Assembly (NCBI RefSeq): GCF_021462225.1 | Contig: NC_061800.1 | Span: 15,298,749-15,362,748, forward strand | Source: Girardinichthys multiradiatus | Taxonomy: Eukaryota > Chordata > Actinopteri > Cyprinodontiformes > Goodeidae | Reading direction: 5' to 3' | DNA length: 64,000 nt | Part shown: positions 1-9,415 of the stretch, one piece after another | How the letters are laid out: each line of letters opens with the position of its first letter | How positions within the stretch are numbered: position 1 is the stretch's first letter | Notes under the pieces: generated by a model | The model's database searches: none | What the model was told of the DNA's origin: nothing | What the model saw: the letters and a program-made list of their open reading frames with translations, nothing else | Made by a program: the position numbers and the translations under genes

Positions 1-294
1 TAAAACTGTGATTTGTAAACTGAACAAGTAAAATATTACAGTTTAATAATTTAGCTAAATTGAAATTAACAAGGCTAGTTTATAAGTTTGATTAAAAATA
101 GAATTAGATATTTTTCTTCCTGCACAACATCCATGATTTTGACATTTAGCCAAATGAAAACATAATTGCAGACTCGACAGCACTGCAGTGTTTGTGCTCA
201 TGCAGGCATGCATCTTATACATGCACATGTTAGTGTACGTGTGCATGTTTGTGTGCAAGTGGGAATTTGTGCTTTGTGGCATGTGTGTCCCCAG
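1..294. other. Unassigned AT-rich flank
   Basis: No gene or known repeat is recognised here. The second half is rich in TG/CATG dinucleotides (about 185-260), a degenerate TG-type simple sequence. It ends in a CCAG that could be a splice acceptor for the candidate exon that follows. Confidence 0.4.
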
Positions 295-509
295 CATGGA
301 GCCATGGCGGCCCCGTGCTGGCCAGCTGGAGGCTCAATCTGTTGAGGGGGTCTGCTGCTCAGTGGTGGGAGGTTGGTCGGACCCACAACGATGCCCCAAC
401 TTTTTGCCCCTGCCTCCCCTCTGACCGGGACGTGCTGCTTGGCCGCCTCAGAAAGGGACTGACAGCTTTGCACAACCTCATCCACAGGATGCTGTGGAGG
501 AGGTGGAAG
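295..509 (+). other. GC-rich candidate coding exon, unknown gene
   Basis: A 215-bp block clearly richer in GC than its surroundings is open in one plus-strand frame. It is bounded by a CCAG that could be an acceptor (ends 294) and an AAG|GTTAGA that could be a donor at 509/510. The predicted peptide is rich in Trp, Arg and Leu and I do not recognise it. The opposite strand is also open across it, so the strand is not certain. No second exon of the same gene is seen in the window, so this would be a terminal or isolated exon, or chance. Confidence 0.2.
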
Positions 510-599
510 GTTAGACATACAGGACAAGCGAGAAGAGGAGGAGGAGGGGGAGGAATGTGATAGGATAGGATTTGGAGGTGCACACAAAAAAGCAGACCA

Positions 600-800
600 G
601 AAGATAGTTTCTTCATACTCTTCTGCAGCCTCTAACAGGTTTTCTTCCAGGATTGTCCTTTATTTAGCCTTAGTCGTCTTCCATCAGCTCTGGTCAGGGT
701 GATGATTTTCCACCATACATATTGTTTTACATGATGGCCTCATCTGACCAGCAAACCTTCCATGTTGGTGGAGTCTCTTAGGTAGACTGGGGCAAACTTT
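600..800 (-). mobile_element. Degenerate Tc1-like transposon relic
   Basis: The stretch contains recognisable wording of a common teleost Tc1-like element on the complement: the region around an Asn-rich turn, a block corresponding to the transposase around its first catalytic Asp (complement of CATCTGACCAG), and short flanks. It is heavily deleted, has no open frame of useful length and no terminal repeats. Confidence 0.45.
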
Positions 801-891
801 AAACTTACAGAAACATTAAGTATCAAATGGGTAATTTTCATTAAAACTGCATTGTGGGACATCTACTTGTAACACATTTGTTGCATCTTTG

Positions 892-1029
892 TGCTATAAA
901 TCAGAAAAAGGCGGACCCAAGATTCAGCCAGACACAGTACTGAAAGCTTAAAAGGTTTATTCAGCCACAGGAAAACGTCACACAGGTAACACTCCTCACA
1001 GCTTCCAGGAATCACTGAAGCAGAAAGAG
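892..1029 (-). repeat. Truncated 3' LTR of gypsy A
   Basis: These 138 bp match the first 138 bp (plus orientation) of the complete LTR at 5580-6276, with only a few scattered differences. Similarity stops abruptly at about 1029, where integrase coding sequence begins. The U3 part of this LTR, the polypurine tract and the 3' end of pol are therefore missing, although the outer end and target duplication are intact. Confidence 0.88.
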
Positions 1030-1670
1030 TCGGGGCTCCACGAAGGGCTTAACCTGAGAAAACGTGGAACGTGGGGTGAATCCTCATGGAGTTGGGTAAT
1101 CTCAGCCATACAGCAACAGGGTTGATGATCTTGGAGATTGGGAAAGGTCCAACAAATCGGGGTGCCAATTTCCGGGATTCTACCCTTAACTGAAGGTCCT
1201 TGGCGGAGAGCCAAACTTTCTGCCCCACCTGGTACTTAGGGGCAGGGATCCGTCTCCGGTTGGCCATTCTTGACTGAACCAGTGACATTCTGATCATCGA
1301 CCTCCTGGCCTTTCTCCATATTCTTTGGCACCTTAGGGCAGTCGCTTGGGCGGACGGAACATTAGCCTCTCTCTCCTGAACCGAAAACATGGGTGGCTGG
1401 AAACCAAACACAACATGAAAAGGCGATAAACCAGTGGCACTTGATTGCATAGAGATCATGGCGTATTCAACCCAGGGCAAATTTTGTGACCACCTGGTCG
1501 GGTCAGACTCACATAAGATACGAAGTTTGGTTTCTACTTCTTGGTTGGCTCTCTCGGTTTGGCCATCAGACTGAGGATGAAACCCTGAAGACAGACTAAC
1601 AGAAATTTCCAACAAAGAACAGAACTCCTTCCAAAAACGTGACACAAACTGGGATCCTCTATCAGAAACA
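1030..1670 (-). pseudogene. Gypsy A integrase, C-terminal half
   Basis: On the minus strand this continues the integrase catalytic core interrupted by the inserted element. It begins at the Val-Ser-Asp-Arg-Gly block that holds the second catalytic Asp, followed by the [12 protein letters not shown] block with the catalytic Glu region. It then runs through a C-terminal domain ending HPTFHV. Ty3/gypsy elements of fish normally continue into a chromodomain. Here the reading frame is cut two or three residues after HPTFHV, where LTR sequence starts. Confidence 0.88.
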
Positions 1671-1720
1671 ATTCAATTCAATTCAAATTCAAAGATACTT
1701 TATTGATCCCCGAGGGGAAA
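1671..1720 (-). repeat. LINE-type 3' tail of small-ORF retroposon
   Basis: Read on the minus strand, this is CCCC-TC-GGGG, then ATCAATAAAGTAT and repeated TTGAA/TTTGAAT units. The Rex1-like LINE at 61554-62425 ends with the same arrangement (CCC-TTT-GGG, ATTAATAAAGTAT, TTGAA units). Shared tails are known from SINEs that are copied by a partner LINE. Confidence 0.75.
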
Positions 1721-1870
1721 TTAGAATTCCAGTACAACCCATCCAAACATACATCATGACACAAGACAATGGGGGGACGGGTCACCGAGGCTTTGCTGCC
1801 CGCTCACAGGCACTGCCCTTGCTAGATGAGAAAAGAGGCCACATTAGGTAAGTAGAGGGAAAAAAATCAT

Positions 1871-1908
1871 ATCTCACACTTTATCCTTAGCAGGATACAG
1901 TTTGAGAT
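1871..1908 (-). ncRNA. Conserved hairpin in retroposon 3' region (copy 1)
   Basis: The arms are 16 nt (1893-1908 and 1871-1886 on the minus strand) around a 6-nt loop. Fourteen of 16 positions pair. The same hairpin at the equivalent position in copy 2 (14976-15013) pairs at all 16, and at two positions both partners have changed together (C-G to T-A). This points to a structure kept in the RNA, or in single-stranded DNA, of the element. Confidence 0.6.
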
Positions 1909-2383
1909 TGCAAAAAACCTCAGCAAAAAGAAGCAACAAATTTACAAAACAACATCATGCTGGGAACGGTGAAGGTGGTGTGAGGGGTGCATATGTTTAT
2001 CTTGAGCATGTGTGTGTGCAAGTGAGTGTGTGCAAGTAAGTCCATGAAGCACTGTCACAGAGGCCATTGTCCTTGATGGTTCGTTGGAATGTACATCAAC
2101 CGGCCACAAAGTTCTGAGCAGGTCCACAGGTGTCCTCAGGGAAGGGAGGGGGCAGAGGGAGCAGAGCGTCATGTTTACATAACTTCCAGGAGAAGTTGAA
2201 GATAGCCAGCCATCAAGGCCGCGCAGGGGAGCCAGATTCAGAAAAACAATAATTATTTGGGTTAGGCTGACTCTTAATTTTCCGTCAGCCTTGAGAGTCT
2301 CACTGGTGCTTCTCAAAGGCGAATCCAAATAGACAAATTCCTGGTCTTTCTGCCAGATCCAAGCGAACAACTTTCTCCAAGAT

Positions 2384-2815
2384 TTATCCCATTTCACCCC
2401 TGAGTCCAGGAACCGCAACCCGCTTGCGATCCTGTATAAGGATCACATCCAGTCTGCGATTCAGCTCACGTAACATCTCAGTCTGAATGTTGATCGCTCT
2501 GAAGATCCCATCACACATGCCAGGCAGCCTTACAATGGCCAGAACAGCTGCTGACATTCTCCGAATTTCCCGATATGCCAGGTAACCGCTGACTCCAAAA
2601 AGCAGAAATCCTGATATCAAACATCCAATTATATACACATCTTCCACATCCTCGACTGACATTATCGACAGACACACAATCCTCCTCTTCTGCCAGGAGT
2701 CCATCGTGTATCCGGAGAAAAATGTCCCGTCCGGGCAAGTGGGCTCTCCCGACCCCTGTCTTCTCGTCGAGAAAATTTGATCAATTGCATTGAGAGACCA
2801 GCTGACCAAATCCAT
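2384..2815 (-). CDS. Small predicted membrane protein of the retroposon
   Basis: This is a 143-residue ORF. I placed the start at 2815 because the 48 in-frame residues before it come partly from gypsy flank. Residues about 60-81 form one hydrophobic membrane-span-like segment. Residues about 102-130 are a charged, Leu/Ile-spaced helix that could form a coiled coil and contain the block TEMLRELNRRLD. The N-terminal 55 residues hold two Cys and a Trp-rich stretch. The second copy (12537-12803) matches the last 88 residues at roughly 50 positions, concentrated in the membrane segment and the coil, so the protein rather than the DNA appears conserved. No enzyme motif (RT, nuclease, transposase) is visible and the function is unknown. 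Confidence 0.5.
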   Translation of the reverse strand: MDLVSWSLNAIDQIFSTRRQGSGEPTCPDGTFFSGYTMDSWQKRRIVCLSIMSVEDVEDVYIIGCLISGFLLFGVSGYLAYREIRRMSAAVLAIVRLPGMCDGIFRAINIQTEMLRELNRRLDVILIQDRKRVAVPGLRGEMG

Positions 2816-2943
2816 AATTTGGAAGATGTGCAAAAAGAGGCTCCAAAAAAAGACAAGACACAAAGCTGAAGCAGGGCAGATATGGGAGGGGTGCGGGAGA
2901 CAGAGAAAAAGCGTCCACCTCCACCGAGAGCAGGAAAAAAGAT

Positions 2944-4645
2944 TCATTAGGGATTCCATGGAGCCTGAAAACTTCTCGGGTCAATATCTCACCCATCTCC
3001 TTTGCAGATGGAAGCTTCTTCAAGGGCACCAGATGAACCATCTTTGAAAATCTGTCAATTATGGTTAGTAGTACAGAGTGACCATTTGAAACCGGTAGAC
3101 CTGTCACAAAATCCATCGCAATGTGCGACCATGGGCGAGGGGGAATGGGCAATGGGTGCAACAACCCCGCAGGGGGGCGACGAGAAGGCTTGGCTCGACA
3201 ACATTGAGTGCATTCTGAAACAAAATCTTTGACATCCTTGACCAGCGATGGCCACCAAAACTGAGACTGAACTGTCTGAATAGTTCTGCTGATTCCAGGA
3301 TGACAAACGAGGCGAGAACAATGACAAGACTCCAATACCTTTGGCACAAGGCGTTCAGGAACAAAACAGCGGTGGGCATGATGGTGGGATAGGCAGATCC
3401 CTAATGGCCTCCTGGACCTCTCTTTCCACCTCAACTCGGGATACAGACAACCTGACGGTTTCAGGAAGGATAAACTCCTCTTCACCCGCAGACTGAGATT
3501 CTGCGGGCTCTTGAATCCGGGATAGGGCGTCAGGTTTGCCATTTTTACTCCCTGGCCTGTAAGACAGGGAGAAATTAAAACGACCAAAAAACAGAGCCCA
3601 CCTTGCCTGCCTGGGGTTCAGCCATTTTGCTGATTTCAGGTACTCCAAGTTTTTATGGTCAGTCCACACCATAAACGGCTCCTTAGTCCCCTCCAGCCAA
3701 TGTCTCCACTCCGTCATTGCGAACTTGACGGCCAGCAACTCTCTGTTTCCCACGTCGTAATTCCGCTCAGCCTGTGACAGAGTCCTTGAGAAGAAGGCAC
3801 ATGGGTGAACACGATCATCCTCACCTCTTTGGCTTAATACGGCTCCGACCCCAGTGCTTGAGGCATCCACCTCCACAATAAACTCTCTCTGGGTCAGGAG
3901 ACCATAGCACTGGAGCTGACGTGAAGAGTTCCTTCAACCTATTGAAGGCCTTCTCTGCATCCTTATTCCACACAAATTTTGCCTTGGAAGAGGTAAGAGC
4001 GTTCAGGGGAGTAGCAACCAGCATGTGATTTCTAATAAACCTCCTATAAAAGTTTGCGAAGCCCAGAAATCTTTGAAGCTGCTTGCGATCAGTTGGAACA
4101 GGCCATTCCAATACGGCCTTTACTTTGGAGGGGTCGACAAGCACTTGATCTGGGGAAATGATGAAGCCCAAAAAGGAAGTAGTAGTTATGTGAAACACAT
4201 TTTTCTGCCTTGACGAACAACTGGTTTTGGAGAAGACGCTGGTGAACAGCTCTGACATGTTTTCTGTGGGTCTCCAGATCTTGAGAATAAATCAGTATGT
4301 CATCAAGATAAACAAACACGAATTGACCCACCATGTCTCTTAGAACGTCATTGACCAATGACTGAAAAACTGCAGGAACGTTAGTAAGTCCAAATGCCAT
4401 GACCTTGTATTCATAATGGCCCCTAGGCGTGTTGAAAGCCGTTTTCCACTCATCTCCTTCTCTGATTCGGACCAGAAGATATGCATTCCTTAGATCCAGC
4501 TTAGAAAATAACTTGGCACCCTGGATCTGATCAAAAGCTGTGTTCATGAGTGGTAAGGGATATCTATTTTGAACTGTTATCTCATTAAGGCCTCTATAAT
4601 CAATGCATGGTCTCAATGAACCATCCTTCATCCCAACAAAAAAGA
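2944..4645 (-). pseudogene. Gypsy A pol: RT, RNase H, N-terminal integrase
   Basis: Minus-strand pol. The RT starts at the [15 protein letters not shown] block (about 4625), has [11 protein letters not shown], and the catalytic YLDD at about 4300. Frameshifts follow. The Ty3-type RNase H ([15 protein letters not shown], ending in [14 protein letters not shown]) lies at 3876-3500. The integrase zinc domain (paired His and Cys residues) and first catalytic Asp (HIAMDFVTGLP) lie at about 3400-3100. Coding is interrupted at 2944 by the small-ORF retroposon and resumes at 1670. Confidence 0.9.
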
Positions 4646-5579
4646 TGGCATGAATTGTTCATGCTGTGACCATCCAATGCTAGCACGTTTCGTGTGTCAG
4701 CTGATGGAATAAGTTTTATGCCGTTCTTATTTGCGAAAGTTTCATCCATGAATTCAGTGTCTGCTCCTAAATCAATAAACACGGCCCCCTGGAGAGACAT
4801 GGAAGAGGTTTGAAAACGAGCAGGAAACAAGAAGGAGGAGGCAGTTAGTTGACTTCGGCTCAGCAGAGACCTCCCTTCCTCTGCTGAGCCTGTCCTTTTA
4901 ATGGACACCTGAATGCTAAATGTCCCTTCTCTCCACAATAAAGACAGAGCTTGAATCTTCTCCGACAATCTTTCTCCTCAGGGGTAATCTTGGTTCTGCC
5001 CAGCTGCATGGGCTCACAATTCTCATTTTCCTCAGTGAGAGGTGACCGGCTCCTTCTCTCATGCCGGTGTGCAGAACCCTGAGTTAAGGCTGATCACCCT
5101 GTTTGAGGGACAGTAATCCTCTTGCGGCCTCACAACTTGGAATAATAGGGTCAAAAACTCGAATGAGTTCCTTAGAAGAAGTTTCATAGAAGTTACAAGA
5201 TGCAGACCTGTTATGCCATTCAGCAGTCCCCCACTGTTTTGCCTTTCCTGCTAGCAGAGATATAACAAAAGCCACCTTGGAACGTTCAGGGTGACGGCTG
5301 AAGCTCAAAATGAATTTCACACTGAGTTACGAAAGCTCAACACTGGTCTGGGTCTCCCCTGAACATCACAGGCGGAGAGGCGTGGCTCCCTTACCTTTGC
5401 TGTTGTCCGTGACACTTGGGCGTGGTTTCTTTGTGATGGTGGTGGCTCGGGGACAAGGTTGATAGAACGTAATGTGGAAATTATTTCCTCCAAGCCGGAA
5501 CCCAACCAGGAAAGGGTCTCATCAACATGGGTGCGCCACTGTTGTGCTGGCGATGGGTCAATTTTTGGCCAGATTTTTT
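4646..5579 (-). pseudogene. Gypsy A gag, zinc knuckle and protease remnant
   Basis: Gag-like helices lie at about 5560-5085 (blocks LLAGKAKQWG and LLSLKQGDQ) with a frameshift near 5317. A CCHC zinc knuckle lies at about 4960-4905 with all four ligands (CLYC-GEKGH-LAFRC pattern). A retropepsin-like segment at about 4790-4670 has Asp-Leu-Gly in place of the Asp-Ser/Thr-Gly catalytic triplet. The protease is cut near 4660 and joined directly to the start of the RT, so its second half and the linker are missing. Confidence 0.85.
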
Positions 5580-6276
5580 TGCTATGAATCAGAAAAAGGC
5601 AGGCCCAAGATTCAGCCAGACACAGTACTGAAAGTTTAAAAAGTTTGTTCAGCCACAGGAAAATTTCACACAGGTAACACTCCGCACAGCTTCCAGGAAT
5701 CACTGAGGCAGAAAGAGGGATTATTGACTTGTAGTCTCTCCAGATTTTGCAGGGATCAGAAAAGTCACTACCCTGCTTTTATCTTGAGTGGAACTTGAAA
5801 CCCAGAGGGGAAACCTCAATGGGCAGCAGGCGGTGATCTCCACAGCTCAGGTAAGAAGTGACTCCAGGCTGAATAATCCGAGGGCTAGGCTGGCTCAATA
5901 ATCCAAGGACAGAAACAGGGTCAACGATCGGAACAAGAGGCGTCAGGCAAGGGGCAGGCAGAGGAATAAACCAGATGCAGGAAACAAGGTCGACAACCAA
6001 AATCCAAATAGTCCGACAGGTAGTAGGCAGAGAGGCAAAATCCAAGAGGCAAGGCAAGGTCAAGAACAATGATCAGACAGGAAGGAACGCTGGATATCTA
6101 CTCACACAATGGCTTTCAAAAATCTGGCACCGTCTGCTTGTCAGAGTCAGTATAAATCAGGGAAGACACAGGTGCTTGGCATGCCACAGATTGCACTGCA
6201 GCAGCCACCAGGTGCATCTAATCAGCTGATTGCAGCCAGGGAGACAGAGTAGAGCAGATGTGCCAGAATTATAACA
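5580..6276 (-). repeat. Complete 5' LTR of gypsy A
   Basis: A 697-bp LTR on the minus strand, beginning TGTTATAA (6276) and ending ATAGCA (5580). Its 3' 138 bp are repeated at 892-1029. The first bases inside the element after the LTR contain CTGGCCAA, also seen inside gypsy B, so this is the likely primer binding site. Confidence 0.9.
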
Positions 6277-6281
6277 CTTTG

Positions 6282-6569
6282 TACTAAACAAAACCAATTT
6301 AATGTATTTAATAGTGCTTTATAAGTGTTCAAATGTCTGTTTTAAGACCTTTATACCTTTATATGATTTAGGCTATTATGCTATGAGGCTATTAAAACTA
6401 TATTCATATTTTGTTTCTGATTTCTCCAGCATCCAGACGTTTTTCTGATTTTTTTTTAAAGAGCTTACATATTGTGAACATTTCAGTGCAAAATTTGCAC
6501 CACCTTTATCATAAATGTGATGGCTCATTTTTTAATCCATTCAAGTATTCACGTTCCTATCAATTCGGT
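6282..6569. other. Unassigned intergenic sequence
   Basis: AT-rich, with only short accidental open frames. No repeat family or gene is recognised. Confidence 0.4.
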
Positions 6570-6862
6570 TTGAGTTCAATTCAGTTTATTTATATAGCGC
6601 CAATTCACAACACATGTCGTCTCAAGGCACTTCACAAAATCATTCCAATTAATCCTAACCATTGAACAGTGCAGTCAGATTCAGTTATTTATTCAAATTG
6701 GATAAAAGGTTTTTCTGTCTTAGGAAACCCAGCAGATTGCATCCAGTCAGTGACTTGCAGCATTCCCTCCTCCTGGATGAGCATGTAGAGACAGTGGACA
6801 GTCACTGGTGTTGACTTTGCAGCAATTCCTCATACTGAGCATGCAGTATGAGGGATTGCTCA
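6570..6862 (-). mobile_element. 5'-truncated L2-type LINE 3' end
   Basis: The minus strand ends in the L2-type tail TGGCGCTATATAAATAAA followed by TTGAA-like units (6570-6600), preceded by GTGAAGTGCCTTGAGACGAC. The body matches the 3' UTR of the longer L2 copy at 12935-14637. The 5' end is truncated at an inverted duplication (6822-6859). Confidence 0.85.
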
Positions 6863-7823
6863 TACTGCATGCTTGGCGTCTACGACCAAAGTCTTGGTCT
6901 TCCTAGACTTTGTCTTCTTTCCTCTTATTTAAAAATTACAATGTAGACTTTTTAACAAGTCTACAATATGCTCAAGTGAAGAATTTGTGAATTTAGGGGA
7001 CAAATATCTTTCCTATACAGAGCAGGCATGCTCCGGTAGAATTATGGTCAATTTGTTTTCATTGGCTCAGGTTATAAGCAAGGACTGAGTAACATAATGA
7101 TCAGGAATCACCATTAACGGACTAATTGAGATCAGGTAGTAAATAACAAATAGAACAACTGAATTTATATAAAAGAGAATCCAGATTTAAATAGATTTAA
7201 AAAAAGATTGTTTTTGGCTTTAGTGAAACTTGTATTTTTTATATCATATACAGTCAGTAAACATGAAGTAATTGCCAACTGACTGAAAGAGAAACACACT
7301 TGCAAATTTACAGAGAGCAGCATAATATGAGAATTAAGTTTTAATTAAGAAATATATCGGATTTTTACTAATCTGAACAGGAAAAATTATATATTTGTGT
7401 CCTGAAAATATGAACCACTGACTGAGATGCCTTCAAAACATCCATGGTCCAAAACAAAAGGCCAAGCCTGTGTTATTTTAGTGGACAGTAATTTCATAAA
7501 TCTAAATAAATGCTCTCAGGGATGGAAAAAGTGTATTTTATTATACTTTACAGCAAAGTTTAATCAACTGGAGTATTTAGTTTACTATCTGGTTGTTTGT
7601 CAGCTAATATGTGTGAGAGTTCATGCCTTTTCTGTGTGTGTTTACCAAGCCAGCCTCGGCTCAATCTGACAGTTTGATGCAGGGCACCGGGGTTACATCT
7701 GAGGGAGTTTTTAGCGGTCACCAGTCTACAGAGGGGGACGCTAGCTGGCACCATCTGGTCCTGAGCTCTAACGCTTATCTGGCACAGACTTGGCCAATGT
7801 CCATACCTGCCTGATCTACACAC

Positions 7824-7825
<2 letters not shown>
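6863..7825. other. Unassigned intergenic sequence
   Basis: AT-rich sequence without a recognisable gene or repeat. The open frames are short, and those near 7430-7920 depend on the CA microsatellite or lack homology that I recognise. Confidence 0.35.

Positions 7826-7899
<74 letters not shown>
7826..7899. repeat. (CA)n microsatellite
   Basis: About 37 near-uninterrupted CA dinucleotides. This is typical of fish intergenic DNA and likely length-polymorphic. Confidence 0.98.
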
Positions 7900-7901
<2 letters not shown>

Positions 7902-9290
7902 GCTTGCATACACACACATTTCATGGGGGTCAGGCTACCCAAACGACAGGCTGAGAGCAGATGTCCGTCAACCTCCCTGTCCAGTTAATTAAGCATCACA
8001 ACCAACAAGCAGACACCTCACAGGCATACACATACACACAGATGCCACAATGTGCAGAAGCATACTGTACAAGGAGCCCAACGGCTGCTCGTCCTGTGTC
8101 TTAATAGTGGCTGAATCTATGAGCATGTCTGGGTTTGTGACTCCTTTAAATATGTACACAACTTATATATGTGAATAAATTATAATTATAAGTGAAAGAT
8201 GATTTTTAAAGGTTGCCAGAGGTTTTAGAAGCAACTATGTCCAGTGGCTGAGCTTGATTATTGACGCATTTGGTAAAACATACATTTTGTCTGACAACAA
8301 ACAAATTCATGTAAAATAAACCTGATTCAGTTGCATGCAAACATTTTGCCACATGGACCGAAATACTAAAGTTTAAATTATTGGCAGTTCACAGAAATAT
8401 TTTAATAAAAGTGCAAAACAAATTTTATTGGGTAATGTTTAATTTTTACCTTCTCAACAATACATTAAACATACAATATTTTAATGAAACAAAGTAGTCC
8501 GATACTATTAGGTAAAAAATGTGCTAAATATTTTGGGTCACTCTTTTTTTCAAGAACACTATATTTAGCCAAATTTAGTGAATGGGTGTGTCCAACTGTG
8601 CTTTTAAATAAGTCACTAGATGTTTGTGGTCCTGCTTACTTTGATATTTGAAAGAAAACAAAAAATGTGTTTCATAATAAACAAACACTTTATTTTACAT
8701 TTTAAGAAGATTTTAATTTGTCTGCAACTGTTTTGAAAGCCTTGCATCAGTGAAAACTTAACCCCCAATCTTTTAACTTAGTTTATTTGTGTCAACCATC
8801 CATGCTGGAAGGCTAAATTTGTGTCATTATTGGACTGCATTCGTGGGCCACACAAAATCATTCAAAGGGCCAGCAGTGGCCCCTGGCCGCACTTTGGACA
8901 CCTCTGATGTAATGTGTTCTCCAAGTGTCTAAGCTGAGGAGCATGGTTGTAAGAGAGAACTGTTTTCTTTCAAATAAATCATCCAGTATCACGCTCTGGA
9001 GTTACTTTTCTTCAGATGGAACTGTTTTTTTATATCAAGGTGCAGGAATTTATGAACTTTTCTAAATACAGACAGTTTTGCCCCAAAACCTTCAGGTGTC
9101 TAATGGAAACATTAGGGATTTTTACTTTTTGGTAGCACAGTGAGTTGAATCATTCCCCCAAATCAACATAAAAAAAGAGTTATTCATGGGAAAGTGGTCT
9201 GGTAATAGTTTGGTAATAAATTTGACAGATGATCTGAGGGGTCACCTGAAGAGGGCTGATAGACTATTATTAGAGAAGACTAAAACTCAG
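7900..9290. other. Intergenic sequence with a small hAT-like end
   Basis: Mostly unassigned AT-rich DNA. At about 8845-8912 there is a block ending GCACTTTGGACACCTCTG, the wording of a widespread repeat terminus often linked to hAT elements. No partner terminus or 8-bp duplication could be placed. Confidence 0.35.
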
Positions 9291-9292
9291 TC

Positions 9293-9415
9293 AGTAATTT
9301 TCTATACTGCTTCTTCCATAGAGGGTCACAGGGAAGCTGTTGCCTATCTCCAGCAGTCTATGAGCGACAGGTGGGGTACACCCTGGACAGGTCGCCAGTC
9401 TATCGCAGGGCAAAA
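9293..9415 (+). repeat. Teleost dispersed repeat (CACCCTGGACAGG family)
   Basis: Begins TTTTCTATACTGCTTCTTCC and runs to the characteristic block CCCTGGACAGGTCGCCAGTC. Other parts of the same family appear at 9780-9880, 22916-23155 and (reversed) 62426-62620. The transposon class is not evident; it is not coding. Confidence 0.7.

Larger units (their letters stand above)
1671..2943 (-). mobile_element. Small-ORF retroposon, copy 1
   Basis: This 1.27-kb insertion splits the gypsy A integrase. On the minus strand it has a 5' leader, a 143-codon ORF (2815-2384), an about 650-bp 3' region with a conserved hairpin (1871-1908), and a tail made of a short C-run/G-run hairpin, AATAAAG and repeated TTGAA units (1671-1720). 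A diverged second copy of ORF, 3' region and hairpin lies at 12480-15050. The tail closely resembles that of the LINE at 61554. I do not recognise the family by name. Target duplications are not clear. Confidence 0.8.
892..6276 (-). mobile_element. Ty3/gypsy LTR retrotransposon A (defective, nested)
   Basis: The element is read on the minus strand. It starts TGTTATAA at 6276 and ends ATAGCA at 892. It is flanked by the 5-bp direct repeat CTTTG (887-891 and 6277-6281), the signature of integrase-mediated insertion. The order is 5' LTR, candidate primer binding site (CTGGCCAA just inside the LTR), gag, zinc knuckle, protease, reverse transcriptase, RNase H, integrase, truncated 3' LTR. Frameshifts, stops, a protease-RT deletion, loss of the chromodomain end and a 1.27-kb insertion make it inactive. 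Confidence 0.93.

Noticed and set aside
2816..2959. Upstream extension of the small-ORF protein to 191 residues
   Set aside because: The first residues come from gypsy integrase flank and the retroposon leader; copy 2 gives no support for them.
7560..7919. A 119-codon minus-strand frame with Cys-Val repeats
   Set aside because: It is the translation of the CA microsatellite.
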